The position numbers and the translations under genes are program-made. From an uncultured Bacilli bacterium (GTDB taxonomy: Bacteria; Bacillota_I; Bacilli_A; RF39; UBA660), in NCBI GenBank assembly GCA_934087065.1, contig CAKOIS010000001.1:1-64000 (forward strand): a DNA stretch of 64,000 nt, read 5' to 3'. Below, piece by piece: positions 44,790-52,971 of this stretch (within the stretch, counting starts at the first letter, position 1; every line of letters begins with the position of its first letter). The notes under the pieces are model-generated. The model saw nothing but the letters and a program-made list of their open reading frames with translations. It was not told where the DNA came from and did no database searches.

Positions 44790-46263
44790 TAGGATTTTTT
44801 ATAGGCTGGTAGTATTTGGGGTTATATTATCAAGCTTAGTATTCATATTAGGTACAGGAAGAAAAGACTTAAGTGACCAACCAATGACAGTATATGAAGT
44901 ATATTTAAACGGTGAATCCTTAGGTATCATAGAAGACGAAAACAAACTATATGACCTAATAGACAAAGAACAAGACTTACTAAAAAAGAAATATGGTGTA
45001 GACAAAATCTATGCACCACTTGGTCTTGAAACAACAAAATTAGTAACCTATACTGGAGAAGTAGAAACATCAAAAAGCATATACGACAAAATAAAAGACA
45101 CAGAACCATTTACACTAAAAGGTTATGAAATAACTATAAACTATAGTGAAGACAAACAAGAAGTACTTAAAGTACTAAACAAAAAAGATTTTGATGTAGC
45201 ATTAGAAAACACAATAAAAGCTTTCGTTAACGAAGAAGACTATCAAAAATATCTTGAAGGAAAACAAAGCAAAATAACTACAACAGGCTCTACTATCAAA
45301 GATATAAACATAAGAGAAAACATAACAATAAAAGAAAGTTACCTAAGTACAGAAGACAATATCTTCACAAACAGCACAGACCTATCTAAATATTTACTTT
45401 TTGGTACAACACAAACGCAAGGAACGCACATAGTAATAGGCGGACAAACTGTTAAAGAAATAGCAGAAGAATACGAACTTAATACAAAAGAGTTCTTAAT
45501 AGTTAACCCAAGTATTCTAAGTGAAAACACTCTACTTTATAGTGGACAAGAAGTAAACGTTGGTCTAATAAAACCAATAGTAAGTGTTGTTGTTGAAAAT
45601 AATCTTATTGAAGATAAAGAAGTATCTTATAAAAGAGATGTTAAATATGATAACAAACTTGTAGTAGGAACAACTTACACAGAACAACAAGGACAAAATG
45701 GTGTAAGTAGAGTTGAATACTACACAGAAACAATAAATGGTACAATAACAAAAGTAATACCAATCAATAATGAAATAATAACACCAGTAGTTAATGAAGT
45801 CGTAGTAAAAGGTGGACTTGCTATAAACTACTATGGAGAAACGGGAGACTGGGCTTGGCCTACACTTACTCCATGTGTAATGACTTCATACTTTGGTTGG
45901 CGTACAGACCCAATTGATGGCTCACGTTCATACCACCCAGCACTTGATATATCAGGTACTGGACATGGTTCACCTATCTATGCTGCACAATCTGGTACAG
46001 TATGGAAGATGGGTAGAGCATCTGATATGGGTAACTACATATACATAGACCATGGAAAAGGCTACAAAACATTATATATGCACTTAAGCGGATTTAATGA
46101 CGAAATGAGAGTTGGATATGCTGTAAGTAAAGGACAAGTAATTGCATATATGGGTACAACAGGAAGAAGTACAGGTACACACTTAGACTTCAGACTTATC
46201 TATGAAGGAACATACATAGACCCATGCACAATGTATTCAAATGCGTATTGTGGTACTAGGTAG
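44782..46263 (+). CDS. Cell-wall M23 endopeptidase with LysM and G5 domains
   Basis: About 493 residues. TM or signal segment at about 8-25; LysM-like peptidoglycan-binding domain (IVIGGQTVKEIAEEYELNTKEF, about 222-260); G5 domain (about 270-345); C-terminal LytM/M23 metallopeptidase with zinc ligands in HPALDISGT and the HLDFRL equivalent THLDFRLIYEG. Homologues follow dnaC in related gut Bacilli, in the place where Bacillus has the WalRK genes. Start at 44782 lies 9 bases after GAGG; ATG 44776 is possible. Confidence 0.85.
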   Translation: MNNRIFYRLVVFGVILSSLVFILGTGRKDLSDQPMTVYEVYLNGESLGIIEDENKLYDLIDKEQDLLKKKYGVDKIYAPLGLETTKLVTYTGEVETSKSIYDKIKDTEPFTLKGYEITINYSEDKQEVLKVLNKKDFDVALENTIKAFVNEEDYQKYLEGKQSKITTTGSTIKDINIRENITIKESYLSTEDNIFTNSTDLSKYLLFGTTQTQGTHIVIGGQTVKEIAEEYELNTKEFLIVNPSILSENTLLYSGQEVNVGLIKPIVSVVVENNLIEDKEVSYKRDVKYDNKLVVGTTYTEQQGQNGVSRVEYYTETINGTITKVIPINNEIITPVVNEVVVKGGLAINYYGETGDWAWPTLTPCVMTSYFGWRTDPIDGSRSYHPALDISGTGHGSPIYAAQSGTVWKMGRASDMGNYIYIDHGKGYKTLYMHLSGFNDEMRVGYAVSKGQVIAYMGTTGRSTGTHLDFRLIYEGTYIDPCTMYSNAYCGTR

Positions 46264-46999
46264 TGGTTCAAAAGGAAACTCTACATTTATAGATTTAGGA
46301 GATAAAAAAATCTTAATAGATGTAGGGTTTTCCTATAAACAAATTAAAGAAAAACTATCTTTAATTAACGTTGACCCACATGAAATAGATGCACTTTTAA
46401 TAACACATGACCATACAGACCATACATATGGTTTAAAAGTGTTTCTTAATAAAGTAAAACCAACTCTATTTATAACTCCAGAAGTAGAAAATTTCTGTCT
46501 AGGCACAAAATATGAAAACTCAGAATACCTTACAGATGAAATGATCTATTATGGAACTCTAATCAAGCCAATTCCACTAAGCCATGATGCTCTTACTATT
46601 AACGGTTACTTAATAGAAAATGACACCGAAAGCTTAGTCTACATTACAGATACTGGTTACATCAACCAAAGAAACTTTATATATCTAAAAAATAAAAATT
46701 ACTATATATTAGAAAGTAACCATGATACAGAAATGCTTATAAAAGGACCTTACCCTGAATACTTGCAAAGAAGAATACTTAGCGACAAAGGCCACTTATC
46801 AAATGAGTTATGTGCAGGCTACTTAAGTAGACTAATTGGACCAAATACAAAAAAAGTAGTTTTAGCCCACCTATCTGAATCAAACAACACAAAAGACTTA
46901 GCTTTATTAACTAACAAAAAAGTATTAGAAGAAAATGGCATAATATTTGATTCTCTTGAATGTGCAAGTCAAGATACTTTAACTGAGGTAAGTATATGA
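46241..46999 (+). CDS. walJ: MBL-fold metallohydrolase WalJ (YycJ)
   Basis: Metallo-beta-lactamase-fold protein of the YycJ family; Bacillus homologue has 5'-exonuclease activity linked to mismatch repair. Start MRIVVLGSGSKGNSTFIDLG and metal motif THDHTDHTYGL (about 53-63) with AHLSESNN near the end. 252 residues. Overlaps the M23 gene by 23 bases. Followed by rlmH as in Bacillus, but walR, walK, yycH and yycI are missing. Confidence 0.9.
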   Translation: MRIVVLGSGSKGNSTFIDLGDKKILIDVGFSYKQIKEKLSLINVDPHEIDALLITHDHTDHTYGLKVFLNKVKPTLFITPEVENFCLGTKYENSEYLTDEMIYYGTLIKPIPLSHDALTINGYLIENDTESLVYITDTGYINQRNFIYLKNKNYYILESNHDTEMLIKGPYPEYLQRRILSDKGHLSNELCAGYLSRLIGPNTKKVVLAHLSESNNTKDLALLTNKKVLEENGIIFDSLECASQDTLTEVSI

Positions 47000-47433
47000 T
47001 AAAAATAATATGTATAGGAAAAATAAAAGAAAAATATTTAATGGATGCTATTAATGATTACATGAAAAGGTTGTCAAAATATCACAAAGTAGATTTAATT
47101 GAGCTAAAAGATAGTAATATATTAGAAGAAAAAAAACTAATACTTTCTCACTTAAACAAAAGTGATTACATAATAAGTATGTGTATTGAAGGTATAGAGT
47201 ACTCTACAATTGAACTAAAAGACAAAATTGATAACCTACTTACAAGTGGACAGTCAAATATTACCTTCATAATAGGTGGAAGTGATGGGTTAGATAACGA
47301 AATAAAGACTATCTCAAACGAACTAATCTCTTTTTCAAAATTAACATATCCACATGGCTTATTTAGACTAATACTTTTAGAACAAATCTATAGAGTATTC
47401 AAAATAATGAATAACGAAACCTACCATAAGTAG
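46996..47433 (+). CDS. rlmH: 23S rRNA pseudouridine1915 N3-methyltransferase RlmH
   Basis: SPOUT methyltransferase acting on 70S ribosomes. FIIGGSDGLDNE knot motif (about 91-102) and the C-terminal LLEQIYRVFKIMNNETYHK expected for the family. 145 residues, a little short of 159. Overlaps walJ by 4 bases. Confidence 0.94.
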   Translation: MIKIICIGKIKEKYLMDAINDYMKRLSKYHKVDLIELKDSNILEEKKLILSHLNKSDYIISMCIEGIEYSTIELKDKIDNLLTSGQSNITFIIGGSDGLDNEIKTISNELISFSKLTYPHGLFRLILLEQIYRVFKIMNNETYHK

Positions 47434-47449
47434 GTTTTTATTGTAAAAA

Positions 47450-47515
47450 AGTGTCCAATATAATGGACAAAATCATCAAAATTGTAAAAACTATCCACTA
47501 CACTGGACAAAATCA
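47450..47515. repeat. Two copies of a palindromic TCCA-TGGACAAAATCAT element
   Basis: TCCAATATAATGGACAAAATCAT (first copy from 47453) and TCCACTACACTGGACAAAATCAT-like second copy from 47494, about 41 bases apart. Each has a TCCA / TGGA inverted pair around 6-7 bases. Could be operator sites or relics of a mobile element's ends. The remaining gap to 47655 holds a terminator and the yitT promoter. Confidence 0.45.
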
Positions 47516-47519
47516 TAAA

Positions 47520-47559
47520 GTAAAACTCGGAGCAAATATTAACAAACTCCGAGTTTTAC
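47520..47559. terminator. Strong terminator between rlmH and yitT
   Basis: GTAAAACTCGGAG / CTCCGAGTTTTAC, 13 perfect base pairs around a 14-base loop, with A and T runs so that it can act in both directions. Confidence 0.75.
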
Positions 47560-47655
47560 TATAACCCAAATTGTACACATCTCATATTTTTTCTTGGTAA
47601 TTATAGAAAAATCATGAATAATATGTTATAATTTAGTAGAAAAGGATAAATTGAT

Positions 47656-48528
47656 ATGGGAAAAATAAAGAAAAAATTAATAATAAATGGAATGCTTTTA
47701 ATACTAGGATGTTTACTAATTTCACTAACATTCAACGTCTTTTGTGTTCCAAATAAAATCGTGCCTGGTGGTTTAAGTGGCGTTGGTATAATATTTGACC
47801 ACTTATTTAACATAAAAACATCTTACGTACTACTAATAGGAAACATAATTTTAGTAACTATAGGTATAATCTGCCTTGGACTAAAAGACACAATCCCATC
47901 AATAATAGGTGCCATTGTGTATACTCTAGTTATGTATCTAACTGAACTACTAAATGTCACTATTACACTAAGTAGTCCATTTTTGAACATAATCACAATA
48001 GGAGTACTCTTTGGTATTGGCTGCACAATGGTGTACTTATCAGGTTGTAGTTTAGGTGGCTTAGACATAATAGGAGTGATATTCAATAAAAAATTCGGCT
48101 TAACTCTAGGAACAGCATTATTTATAGTAAACGGCACAGTCTTAATTGTCGGCACATTCATATTCGGTGTAGAAATGCTCATAACTTCACTAATCATAAG
48201 ATTTATAGAAAGCAAAATAATAGATAACTTTCTAACAGGAATAAGTGACTCAAAAATAGTATTCATTAATACAGACAAAAAAGAAGAAATAATATCATAC
48301 ATCATAACAGAAATAGAAGGTGGAATAAGTGAAATTCCAGTAAAAACAGGATACAAAAAAGAAAATTCTAGCATTATCATGTGCGTAGTGCCAACAGAAA
48401 AATACCTAATATTAAAAGAAAAAATAATAGAAGTTGACAATGATGCATTTCTAACAGTACTAGACTCATACGAAGTATACGGTGGTACAAATAGGTATAA
48501 ACTACCACTTCATGATTTAAGAATATAG
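47656..48528 (+). CDS. YitT-family membrane protein
   Basis: 290 residues: about five or six TM helices in residues 10-190 with the YitT hallmark VPNKIVPGGLSGVGII (about 30-45), then a soluble DUF2179 domain (SYIITEIEGGISEIPVKTGYKK, VVPTEKYLILKEKI). Possible transporter; function unknown. TATAAT at 47625-47630 and AAAGGAT precede the ATG. Confidence 0.82.
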   Translation: MGKIKKKLIINGMLLILGCLLISLTFNVFCVPNKIVPGGLSGVGIIFDHLFNIKTSYVLLIGNIILVTIGIICLGLKDTIPSIIGAIVYTLVMYLTELLNVTITLSSPFLNIITIGVLFGIGCTMVYLSGCSLGGLDIIGVIFNKKFGLTLGTALFIVNGTVLIVGTFIFGVEMLITSLIIRFIESKIIDNFLTGISDSKIVFINTDKKEEIISYIITEIEGGISEIPVKTGYKKENSSIIMCVVPTEKYLILKEKIIEVDNDAFLTVLDSYEVYGGTNRYKLPLHDLRI

Positions 48529-48553
48529 TGATATAATTAACTAGGAGGTAAAA

Positions 48554-49240
48554 ATGAATTTAATAGAAGTAAAAAATGTATATAAACAATACAAAAACGG
48601 TGTAACAGCCCTAAGCGACATAACACTTTCTATTCCAAAAGGCGACTTTGTCTTTGTAATAGGCTCAACTGCTTCAGGAAAAAGTACACTAATAAAACTA
48701 CTTTATAGACAAGAAAAACCATCACGTGGAGAAGTTTATGTAGGTGGAATAAACGTAAGCAAATTAAGAAACAGAAAAGTATATAAATTAAGAAGAAAAC
48801 TAGGAATAGTATTCCAAGACTATAAATTATTACAAAACCTAACTGTATTTGAAAATGTTGCATTTGCACTAGAAATATATGGTTTACCTGAAAATGAAGT
48901 AAGAAAAAAAGTAATGAATGCAATAGAAAAAGTTGGATTAAAAGAAAAATTTAGAAGTTATCCAGATCAACTATCAGGTGGAGAGCAGCAGCGTGTATCA
49001 ATCGCTCGTGCAATAGTAAATAATCCAAAAATACTAATATGTGACGAACCTACTGGTAACCTAGACCCAACAACATCAATGGGAATAATGGAAATAATAA
49101 ACAAAATTAATGAAGAAGGTACAACTGTTATAATGGCAACACATGACAAAGACATAGTAAATCATTACAAGAAAAGAGTTATCAAACTAGAAAAAGGAAT
49201 ACTTGTAGGTGACACAGTTAAAGGAGGTTATGGGAAATAA
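48554..49240 (+). CDS. ftsE: Cell division ATP-binding protein FtsE
   Basis: ABC ATPase that with FtsX activates a wall hydrolase at division. Walker [17 protein letters not shown] (about 37-52), Q-loop VFQDYKLL, signature [14 protein letters not shown] and Walker [13 protein letters not shown]. 228 residues. The start of the ftsE-ftsX-M23 operon; TAGGAGG before the ATG. Confidence 0.95.
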   Translation: MNLIEVKNVYKQYKNGVTALSDITLSIPKGDFVFVIGSTASGKSTLIKLLYRQEKPSRGEVYVGGINVSKLRNRKVYKLRRKLGIVFQDYKLLQNLTVFENVAFALEIYGLPENEVRKKVMNAIEKVGLKEKFRSYPDQLSGGEQQRVSIARAIVNNPKILICDEPTGNLDPTTSMGIMEIINKINEEGTTVIMATHDKDIVNHYKKRVIKLEKGILVGDTVKGGYGK

Positions 49241-50139
49241 TGAAATACTTAAGAATAATAAGAAACAACATAAAAGACTCACTAAAAAGTGTCTTCCGTA
49301 ACTTCTCACTTAGTATAGCAAGTATATCTTGTATAACAATAACACTAATACTAGTAGCAGTAGCCGTTTTACTAAGCGAAAACGTAAGCAAATTCACTTC
49401 TGACATAGAAAAAGACGTAACTATTGTAGTCTACATAAACAAAGATGCAACAGATACAGACATTGAAGCACTTAAAACAAAAATAGAACTTTTATCAAAT
49501 ATAGATAGTATTACATTTATGTCAAAAGAAAGTATTAGAAAAGACATGTCAAAAGAAAGTGATGGACTTGGCACAATACTAAGCGAATACGACGAAACAA
49601 ATAACCCACTTCTAAACGAATACTTAGTCAAAGTAAAAGACACAGAAAGTATTGGCGTAACTGCAAAACTAATAAAAGAATTATCAGGCGTTTACCAAGT
49701 AAAATACGGTGAAGGCATGGTAGAAGAATTAGTCAAAATATTTGACATAGTTAAAAAAATAATGGTAGTCATAGTAATAGGACTTATCATAGTAACAGCA
49801 TTCCTAATAAGTAACACAATAAAAATAACTATCAACAACAGAAAAAGACAAATAGAAATCATGCGTTTAGTAGGAGCTTCAAACACATACATAAAAACAC
49901 CTTTCTTCTTTGAAGGCATTATACTAGGTTTCATAGGTAGCATAATTCCAGTATTATTAACTACTTTTGGCTACACTTACCTATATGACAAAATGAATGG
50001 AATCTTGTTTACTGAAGTAATAACCTTAGTAAACCCAAGCACTATAATGTTAAAAACAATACTAATAATAGTATCAATTGGTGTAGTAGTCGGAGCAATA
50101 GGTTCATCCCGTGCAGTAAGGAGGTACCTAAAAATATAA
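49240..50139 (+). CDS. ftsX: Cell division protein FtsX
   Basis: Four-TM permease-like protein: TM1 at about 21-43, a large extracellular domain (about 50-165) that contacts the hydrolase, then TM2-4. Typical NRKRQIEIMRLVGASNTYIKTPFFFEG follows TM2. 299 residues. Overlaps ftsE and the next gene by one base each, so the three are coupled. Confidence 0.93.
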   Translation: MKYLRIIRNNIKDSLKSVFRNFSLSIASISCITITLILVAVAVLLSENVSKFTSDIEKDVTIVVYINKDATDTDIEALKTKIELLSNIDSITFMSKESIRKDMSKESDGLGTILSEYDETNNPLLNEYLVKVKDTESIGVTAKLIKELSGVYQVKYGEGMVEELVKIFDIVKKIMVVIVIGLIIVTAFLISNTIKITINNRKRQIEIMRLVGASNTYIKTPFFFEGIILGFIGSIIPVLLTTFGYTYLYDKMNGILFTEVITLVNPSTIMLKTILIIVSIGVVVGAIGSSRAVRRYLKI

Positions 50140-51329
50140 TGAAAAAATTTCTAATAATTATAGTTTCACTTCTTATATTAATACTACCACTTAAAACAAA
50201 TGCAGCTGCAAGAACCTATGGGGACTTACTAGACGAATTAGATAGACTAGAAAGACAAAAACAAAAGCAGGACACAGAAAAACAAATAAGTGAAGCTGAA
50301 TACAACAGAGTGATTGGTGAAATGCGAGCAATTGAAGCAAAAGTAGCTGACTTAAATAATCAAATAATAACAGCATCAAACAAAATTGAAGAACTAGAAA
50401 AAACAATACAAGAAAAGAAAGAAGAAACAGATAACATTTTAGTATTTTTGCAACTTTCTAATGGAGAAAAATCTTATCTAGAGTACATTTTTAAAGCAAC
50501 CTCATTTACAGACTTTATCCATAGAATATCTGTAGTAGAACAACTATCTAAATATAATAAAGAACAAATTAATGAAATGAAAAGTCTTATAAAGCAAAAC
50601 AACGAACTAAAAGACAAACTAGCAAAAGACATAGAAAGTGAACAAAAAAACAGAGATATACTACAAGACAAAATGTTTGAACTAGGTTCAAGAATAGACG
50701 AACTTGAAGAAGATTCAGTTTCAATAGAAGATTTAATCAAATCACAAAAACAATTAATAGAATTCTATAGACAAAAAGGATGTTCAAATTCGTATGACCT
50801 ACTATCTACTTGTATGGCTATTCCAACTTCAACAGGTTTTAAAAGACCTACTGAAACAGGAATAATCACAAGTACATATGGATATAGAACAAACCCACTT
50901 TACCCATCAAGCATATCTTTCCATAACGGAGTAGATATCGGTAACAAAAGTCCGGCTGAAGGGACACCAATTTACCCGGTAGCATCAGGTACAGTTGCGC
51001 TTCAAACACAATGGGGATGTGGTGGTAAAGTAATGTTTATATATCACAATATTAATGGAGTAAAATATACTTCTGTAATGATGCACTTACTAGACTATAA
51101 CGGTTTAGAAGAAGGAGACGTTGTATCTGAAGGAGAAGTAGTTGCTCATATGGGTGGATACTCAACAGCAAGAAGTCATGGCGGCTACGATTCATGTACA
51201 ACAGGCGCACACTTACACTTGACAATTAGCCGTGGACACGTTACAATAGCTAACTATAAAGCTTCAGTAATTGACCCAGGAAGCGTAATATATTTCCCAG
51301 GCGGATGGTGGTCTTCAAGAGTCTGGTAA
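50139..51329 (+). CDS. FtsEX-associated coiled-coil M23 endopeptidase
   Basis: 396 residues: signal peptide (1-22, cut near NAAA), coiled coil (about 30-215), then M23 peptidase with zinc ligands in SFHNGVDIG and HLHLTI. This is the PcsB/EnvC/CwlO-like plan, and the coupling to ftsX makes it the hydrolase controlled by FtsEX. The loop GGYSTARSHGGYDSC near the last His motif is longer than usual. Confidence 0.88.
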   Translation: MKKFLIIIVSLLILILPLKTNAAARTYGDLLDELDRLERQKQKQDTEKQISEAEYNRVIGEMRAIEAKVADLNNQIITASNKIEELEKTIQEKKEETDNILVFLQLSNGEKSYLEYIFKATSFTDFIHRISVVEQLSKYNKEQINEMKSLIKQNNELKDKLAKDIESEQKNRDILQDKMFELGSRIDELEEDSVSIEDLIKSQKQLIEFYRQKGCSNSYDLLSTCMAIPTSTGFKRPTETGIITSTYGYRTNPLYPSSISFHNGVDIGNKSPAEGTPIYPVASGTVALQTQWGCGGKVMFIYHNINGVKYTSVMMHLLDYNGLEEGDVVSEGEVVAHMGGYSTARSHGGYDSCTTGAHLHLTISRGHVTIANYKASVIDPGSVIYFPGGWWSSRVW

Positions 51330-51339
51330 GGAGGAACCT

Positions 51340-52266
51340 ATGTCATATACAACAAATATAAAAAACGAAATACTAAATAACGAATACAATAAAACTGAAC
51401 AAATAAGTGAATTATCAGCAATAATTAACATAAATGGAGAAATAGAAAACAAATCTATTTCTCTTTATACTGAAAACATAGGTGTATCAAGAAGAATATA
51501 CAAACTATTAAAAGACATCTTTAATATAGAAATAAACATAACAAAAGAAGAAATAAATAGACTAAACAAAAACTTTATAATACACATGACTATAGAAGAA
51601 GATGTAGAAAAAATTCTAAAAACACTAGATTTATATGACTACACAAATAACACTAGAAAATATAAACCATCTGACTATATATGTGGAAACATTGAAGAAA
51701 AAAAAGCCTATTTAAGAGGTGCTTTCTTAATCTGCGGAAGTGTAAATGACCCCAAAACAAGTAGATACCATTTAGAATTTATAATAGAAAATGAAACAAC
51801 TGCAAACTATATAAATGAGTTACTACAAGAATTAAACTTTAACTCAAAAATATTAAAAAGAGAAAAACACTACATGGTCTACTTAAAAGAAAGTGAAAGA
51901 ATAAGCGACTTTATAAAATTATTAAATGCCTACAATTCACTATTCTATTATGAAGACATAAGAATATATAGAGACCACAAAAACATGACAAACAGACTAA
52001 ATAACTGTGAACAAGCTAACATTGATAAAATAGTATTTTCTTCAAACGAACAAATAGAAAACATACAAAAACTAAAACAAAGAGAAGACTTTGACTTAAT
52101 AGATGACAAAATAAAAGAAGTCTGTATCTACAAAGAAAAATATCCTGAAAGTTCAATGCAAGAACTAGCAGATATTATATCTTTAGAAACAAATACTAAA
52201 ATAACAAAAAGTGGAATAAATCACAGATTTAGAAAAATAAAAGAAATGGTTTCACAAAAACATTAA
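51340..52266 (+). CDS. whiA: DNA-binding protein WhiA
   Basis: 308 residues: LAGLIDADG-type N-terminal domain (SYTTNIKNEILNNE, KKAYLRGAFLICGSVNDP at about 125-142) and C-terminal helix-turn-helix with SSMQELADIIS and KSGINHRFRKI. Present in nearly all Gram-positives, linked to division and chromosome segregation in Bacillus. GGAGG precedes the ATG. Confidence 0.93.
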   Translation: MSYTTNIKNEILNNEYNKTEQISELSAIININGEIENKSISLYTENIGVSRRIYKLLKDIFNIEINITKEEINRLNKNFIIHMTIEEDVEKILKTLDLYDYTNNTRKYKPSDYICGNIEEKKAYLRGAFLICGSVNDPKTSRYHLEFIIENETTANYINELLQELNFNSKILKREKHYMVYLKESERISDFIKLLNAYNSLFYYEDIRIYRDHKNMTNRLNNCEQANIDKIVFSSNEQIENIQKLKQREDFDLIDDKIKEVCIYKEKYPESSMQELADIISLETNTKITKSGINHRFRKIKEMVSQKH

Positions 52267-52267
52267 C

Positions 52268-52294
52268 TGTGAATAACTTAAAACTTATTAACAA
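52268..52294. repeat. 27-base DnaA-box repeat, copy 1
   Basis: Matches copy 2 (52872-52898) at 26 of 27 positions. Each copy holds a DnaA box (TGTGAATAA here, TGTGGATAA in copy 2) and TTATTAACA in the other direction. Confidence 0.7.
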
Positions 52295-52313
52295 CTAGCT
52301 AAAGTTTGACAGC

Positions 52314-52356
52314 AAAAACGAGCAATCTCCTATATTTACTGGAATTGCTCGTTTTT
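52314..52356 (+). terminator. whiA terminator
   Basis: AAAAACGAGCAAT / ATTGCTCGTTTTT stem around a 17-base loop. Confidence 0.85.
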
Positions 52357-52509
52357 ATAATGTTGTGATTTTTTCACTATCACACTGTTAAAAAGTATTG
52401 TTTTATCCACCTAATTCAGTCGCTTTTCTAACTAATACTCAAATATTTACACAAAATTCCAACTATTTTTGCCCATTTTTACACATTTTTCTAAAAAAAT
52501 ATAAAACTC

Positions 52510-52538
52510 TTGCCCATTTTAGTTAAATATTATATAAT
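52510..52538 (+). promoter_or_regulatory. Promoter of the plus-strand small RNA, locus 2
   Basis: TTGCCC, 17-base spacer, TATAAT; predicted start near 52545. Confidence 0.7.
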
Positions 52539-52544
52539 GTAAAT

Positions 52545-52620
52545 ATAGGAAGTAATCAATAAATTGAATGTCTACCTATATTTGTTATAGTGACATTGCG
52601 CTAAGCGATGTCATTTCTTT
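52545..52620 (+). ncRNA. Candidate antisense (antitoxin) RNA, locus 2
   Basis: About 75 bases ending in the hairpin GACATTGC / GCGATGTC (52592-52612) and a loose T-run. It overlaps the 3' end of the 32-residue peptide message on the opposite strand. It contains TGTCTACC (52569-52576), and the same 8 bases occur near the 5' end of the opposing message, so it can compete for that message's own 5'-3' pairing. Confidence 0.62.
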
Positions 52621-52709
52621 ATTTCTATCACTAATAATAGCAATAAAAACAAAGCAATATTCACTAGAATCAACACGCATATTCTATACGATCTCTTCTT
52701 CATGGACAT
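52611..52709 (-). CDS. Small membrane peptide, candidate type I toxin, locus 2
   Basis: 32 residues: basic start MSMKKRSYR, one TM helix (ICVLILVNIALFLLLLLVI, 10-28), end EIKK. This is the size and plan of type I toxins. AAGGGAGG lies 5 bases before the ATG. Promoter TTGATT (52817-52822), 17, TATAAT (52794-52799). The long leader has TGTCTACC, which pairs with GGTAGACA in the message 3' end. I do not recognise the exact family. Confidence 0.62.
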   Translation of the reverse strand: MSMKKRSYRICVLILVNIALFLLLLLVIEIKK

Positions 52710-52793
52710 TGAACCTCCCTTCCTTTTCAACCAAGTTCCCCTGATTTACTTTGAAATTTGGTAGACACCCAGCACTTCCTGCTCCATACTAAC

Positions 52794-52822
52794 ATTATAA
52801 CGTAATTAGCAAGGTAAATCAA
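52794..52822 (-). promoter_or_regulatory. Promoter of the small-peptide message, locus 2
   Basis: TTGATT, 17-base spacer, TATAAT on the minus strand; predicted start near 52787. Confidence 0.78.
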
Positions 52823-52871
52823 TACTAAAAACAAATAAATTTTCGCTACAATTTTCAAAATCCGCAAAAAT

Positions 52872-52898
52872 TGTGGATAACTTAAAACTTATTAACAA
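52872..52898. repeat. 27-base DnaA-box repeat, copy 2
   Basis: Second copy of the unit at 52268, same orientation, 604 bases later. It contains consensus TGTGGATAA and lies just upstream of the promoter of the next surface-protein gene. Confidence 0.7.
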
Positions 52899-52913
52899 AT
52901 TTATGAAAAATAA

Positions 52914-52942
52914 TTGATTTAAAACGTTATTTATGGTATGAT
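52914..52942 (+). promoter_or_regulatory. Promoter of the Cys-rich stalk protein
   Basis: TTGATT, 17-base spacer, TATGAT. The start of transcription falls after the ATG at 52945, which argues for the ATG at 52972 as the true start. Confidence 0.7.
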
Positions 52943-52971
52943 TTATGATAGAAAGTAGGGTGCAAAACTTT

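Noticed and set aside
47450..47515. Insertion sequence remnant between rlmH and yitT
   Set aside because: No transposase fragment or target duplication can be seen; kept only as an unexplained repeat pair.
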